Origin: Gammaproteobacteria bacterium
GTDB lineage: Bacteria > Pseudomonadota > Gammaproteobacteria > Pseudomonadales > Pseudomonadaceae
Direction: 5' to 3'
Assembly: GCA_012800475.1 (NCBI GenBank)
Contig: JAAZJF010000019.1
Span: 1 to 8,926, forward strand
Length of the DNA stretch: 8,926 nucleotides
Under the pieces are notes generated by a model. It saw only the letters and a list, made by a program, of their open reading frames with translations, was not told where the DNA came from and did no database searches. Shown here piece by piece: positions 7,129 to 8,926 of this stretch; positions within the stretch are counted from its first letter, which is position 1; the number at the start of each line of letters is the position of its first letter. Made by a program: the position numbers and the translations under genes.

Positions 7129-7677
7129 ATGATTTTTGATGAGTTCGCAATTAAATCTTTAATTCGCCCTATTCCTGACTTCCCAAAGCCTGGCATTATT
7201 TTTCGGGATATCACTCCCCTATTTCAATCACCTAAAGCCATGCGCATGGTGATTGATAGTTTAGTGCAGCGCTATGTAGGCAGTGATTTTACTCATGTGG
7301 GTGCGATTGAGTCGCGCGGCTTTTTACTGGGTTCAACCATTGCGTATGAACTGAATAAACCTTTGGTTCTATTTCGTAAGCAAGGCAAGTTACCTGCGGA
7401 TGTTTTAAGTGAGCCGTATGATACCGATTACGAGCAGTCGGTTTTAGAAGTACATGCTGACAGTTTAAAAGAAGGCGATAAAGTACTGTTAATCGATGAC
7501 ATTATTGCCAGTGGCGGCACTTTTGTAGCAGCAGCACGCCTGATTCGTCGCATGGGCGCAAGTATTTATGAAGTGGCTGCAATCATTGATTTACCTGAGC
7601 TTGAAGGCTCACAGTTAATGCAAGATATTGGCGTACCCACTTTTACACTGACCGCTTTTAATCTAAACGAGCATTAA
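7129..7677 (+). CDS. apt: Adenine phosphoribosyltransferase
   Basis: This 182-residue cytosolic enzyme of purine salvage joins adenine to PRPP, giving AMP and pyrophosphate. Family motifs are clear: PDFPKPGIIFRDITPL (16-31), GAIESRGF (58-65), the RKQGKLP loop (83-89) and the 13-residue PRPP-binding motif VLLIDDIIASGGT (119-131). Length is normal. AAGAGGA at 7115-7121 is a strong ribosome-binding site 7 nt before the ATG. The 23-nt gap after anr suggests cotranscription, a pairing also seen in Pseudomonas. A strong hairpin 12 nt past the stop probably ends the unit. No functional link to oxygen sensing is evident. Confidence 0.96.
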   Translation: MIFDEFAIKSLIRPIPDFPKPGIIFRDITPLFQSPKAMRMVIDSLVQRYVGSDFTHVGAIESRGFLLGSTIAYELNKPLVLFRKQGKLPADVLSEPYDTDYEQSVLEVHADSLKEGDKVLLIDDIIASGGTFVAAARLIRRMGASIYEVAAIIDLPELEGSQLMQDIGVPTFTLTAFNLNEH

Positions 7678-7689
7678 TCCACGTTTCAC

Positions 7690-7720
7690 ATATTCGCCCA
7701 GCCACAGGCTGAGCGAATAT
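7690..7720 (+). terminator. Hairpin after apt, probable transcription end or mRNA 3' structure
   Basis: The left arm ATATTCGC-C-CAGCC (7690-7703) pairs with GGCTG-A-GCGAATAT (7707-7720): 13 base pairs, one C/A mismatch and a 3-nt loop. It begins 12 nt after the apt stop. The sequence that follows (ATATCGACAT) lacks a T-run, so it is not a classic intrinsic terminator. It could be a weak terminator, a barrier to 3' exonucleases, or an entry point to Rho-dependent termination. Confidence 0.6.
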
Positions 7721-8011
7721 ATATCGACATCCCATCTGACGCAGTTTTTACACGTACCTTACACCCATCACCGCCACTGATAACTTCACGCCATTGCACA
7801 TCACAGCGAAGTGCGACAACAGGTCACTACACTTAACTGGCCCATAACACAGTAAGAAGTGACATAATATGAATGTCGTAGATGTTAGAAGAGTGCTTAA
7901 TATGCATCGCTTTACTCACCAGCAGCACAACTCACGGTATACAGCAGATTTATCTAATGCATATCTGTGGGACGCTATATCGGTATCAACCACTCCCCGG
8001 GGGTATGCACA
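7721..8011. other. Intergenic leader between apt and cydA
   Basis: The apt-cydA gap is 334 nt (7678-8011) and has no credible gene. It should hold the cydA promoter, but no clear -35/-10 pair or good Anr box was found. Visible structure: GTCACT (7823-7828) and AGTGAC (7858-7863), with a possible inner pairing of CTTAACT and AGTAAG; a small inverted repeat GACAT-N7-ATGTC (7861-7877) overlapping an AT-rich CATAATAT that could be a -10; and ATATGCAT (7900-7907) facing ATGCATAT (7957-7964). The palindrome CCCCGGGG (7995-8002) runs into the cydA ribosome-binding site. Confidence 0.6.
7999..8004 (+). promoter_or_regulatory. G-rich ribosome-binding site of cydA
   Basis: GGGGGT lies 7 nt before the ATG at 8012 and differs from the ideal GGAGGT by one A-to-G change, which still allows a G-U pair with 16S rRNA. 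It supports 8012 as the start over the in-frame upstream GTG at 7967. It overlaps the palindrome CCCCGGGG. Confidence 0.6.
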
Positions 8012-8926
8012 ATGATCTCGGAATCTCTTATCGATCTGTCACGCTTTCAATTTGCGATGACAGCCATGTATCACTTTATCTTTGTTCCTTTGACCATTGG
8101 CTTGGCATTCTTGCTTGCCATTATGGAGTCAGTCTATGTCTTAACAGGCAAAGAAGTGTACAAAGATATGGTGCTTTTCTGGGGTAAACTCTTTGGTATT
8201 AACTTTGCCATTGGTGTCGCCACAGGTTTAACCATGGAGTTCCAGTTTGGTACCAACTGGTCGTACTACAGCCACTATGTCGGTGATGTATTTGGCGCTC
8301 CTTTAGCCATTGAAGGCTTAATGGCGTTCTTCCTTGAATCAACCTTTATTGGTTTATTCTTCTTCGGTTGGGACCGCTTAAGCAAGCGCCAGCACTTGGC
8401 TGTCACTTGGTTAGTTGCTATTGGTTCAAACTTGTCCGCACTTTGGATTCTAGTGGCTAGCGGCTGGATGCAAAACCCAGTGGGTGCTGAGTTCAACTAC
8501 GAAACCATGCGTATGGAAGTGACTGACTTTGCTGCGTTGATTTTCAACCCTGTTGCACAAGTTAAATTCGTGCATACAGTGGCTGCAGGTTATGTAACGG
8601 GGTCAATCTTTGTTCTAGCCATCTCCAGCTGGTACTTACTGAAAAAACGTGACCTAGGCTTTGCCCGTCGCTCGTTTGCCATTGCTTCGGCCTTTGGTTT
8701 AGCGTCAATTCTTTCAGTGATTATTTTAGGTGATGAGTCAGGCTACGAAATTGGTGACGTGCAAAAAACCAAGCTCGCCGCCATCGAAGCTGAATGGCAC
8801 ACCGAAGAAGCACCTGCGGCATTTACCTTAGTGGGCTTGCCCAATATGAAAACGCAGAGCACTGATTACGCAATTAAGATTCCTTATGCCATGGGTATTA
8901 TTGCCACGCGCTCACTCGACACTGAA
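8012..8926 (+). CDS. cydA: CydA, cytochrome bd quinol oxidase subunit I, 3'-truncated by window edge
   Basis: The first 305 residues of CydA are present and the frame is open to the window end. CydA is the haem-carrying, quinol-oxidising subunit of cytochrome bd, a high-affinity inner-membrane terminal oxidase. Key residues sit at a constant +2 offset from E. coli CydA numbering: H21 (H19), E101 (E99), E109 (E107), H188 (H186, haem b558 ligand), and K254 and E259 in the quinol loop (K252, E257). Long stretches such as GLTMEFQFGTNWSYYSHY (72-89) and GDVQKTKLAAIEAEW (248-262) read like the E. coli protein, so this resembles the bd-I type rather than the CioA usual in Pseudomonas. The decisive Q-loop length lies beyond the edge. 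About six membrane helices are visible. cydB is expected next. No clear oxygen-dependent promoter was found upstream. Confidence 0.95.
   Translation, partial: MISESLIDLSRFQFAMTAMYHFIFVPLTIGLAFLLAIMESVYVLTGKEVYKDMVLFWGKLFGINFAIGVATGLTMEFQFGTNWSYYSHYVGDVFGAPLAIEGLMAFFLESTFIGLFFFGWDRLSKRQHLAVTWLVAIGSNLSALWILVASGWMQNPVGAEFNYETMRMEVTDFAALIFNPVAQVKFVHTVAAGYVTGSIFVLAISSWYLLKKRDLGFARRSFAIASAFGLASILSVIILGDESGYEIGDVQKTKLAAIEAEWHTEEAPAAFTLVGLPNMKTQSTDYAIKIPYAMGIIATRSLDTE

Noticed and set aside
7976..7989. TATATCGGTATCAA as an Anr box for cydA
   Set aside because: The left half lacks the key TTG bases, and the site is only about 23 nt before the start codon, too close for class II activation.
7882..8187. 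Open reading frame of 101 codons on the + strand upstream of and overlapping cydA
   Set aside because: Its second half lies out of frame over clearly conserved cydA sequence, it has no ribosome-binding site or recognisable motif, and the intergenic part looks non-coding.

Overview
The window looks like the chromosome of a Pseudomonas-like gammaproteobacterium. The gene order ccoG-ccoH-ccoI-ccoS, a TauE/SafE-type membrane protein, hemN, anr and apt matches, from memory, the cbb3-oxidase/anr neighbourhood of Pseudomonas (PA1551 down to PA1543 in P. aeruginosa, minus the small gene PA1545). The proteins read like pseudomonad versions. Base composition, judged by eye and not counted, is more AT-rich than in P. 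aeruginosa, which suggests one of the lower-GC relatives. Everything recognisable is on the + strand and concerns respiration at low oxygen.

Layout: (1) 1-4735 holds the cbb3 cytochrome oxidase assembly genes. These are the 3' part of ccoG (its start lies off the left edge), ccoH, the copper P1B-ATPase gene ccoI, the small ccoS, and a six-helix DsbD_2/TauE-SafE-like gene that overlaps ccoS by 8 nt. (2) 4736-4834 is a compact promoter region with an Anr/FNR box (4760-4773) and a -10 element (4796-4801). Their spacing is exactly that of a class II FNR-type promoter (box centred at -41.5). (3) 4835-6223 is a full-length HemN homologue that has lost many residues known to be important in E. coli HemN, although it keeps the CxxxCxxC cluster motif. 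(4) 6371-7105 is anr, the oxygen-sensing Fe-S regulator. (5) 7129-7677 is apt, followed by a strong hairpin. (6) 7678-8011 is a 334-nt intergenic leader. (7) 8012 to the right edge is the 5' part of cydA, cytochrome bd quinol oxidase subunit I, which resembles E. coli CydA closely.

How the genes fit together: Anr senses oxygen loss and, by analogy with Pseudomonas, activates the cbb3 and anaerobic haem genes. The cco genes mature the high-affinity haem-copper oxidase, HemN would supply haem without oxygen, and CydA belongs to a second high-affinity oxidase. apt (purine salvage) is the usual passenger next to anr.

The most noteworthy observation is the HemN-like protein. The reading frame is intact and the Anr promoter looks ideal, yet positions equivalent to E. 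coli Y56, H58, C71, E145, R184, D209, F310 and Q311 are all changed. That argues for a retained protein with altered function, or for early decay, rather than a standard coproporphyrinogen III dehydrogenase. No mobile element, CRISPR array, tRNA or rRNA was seen.
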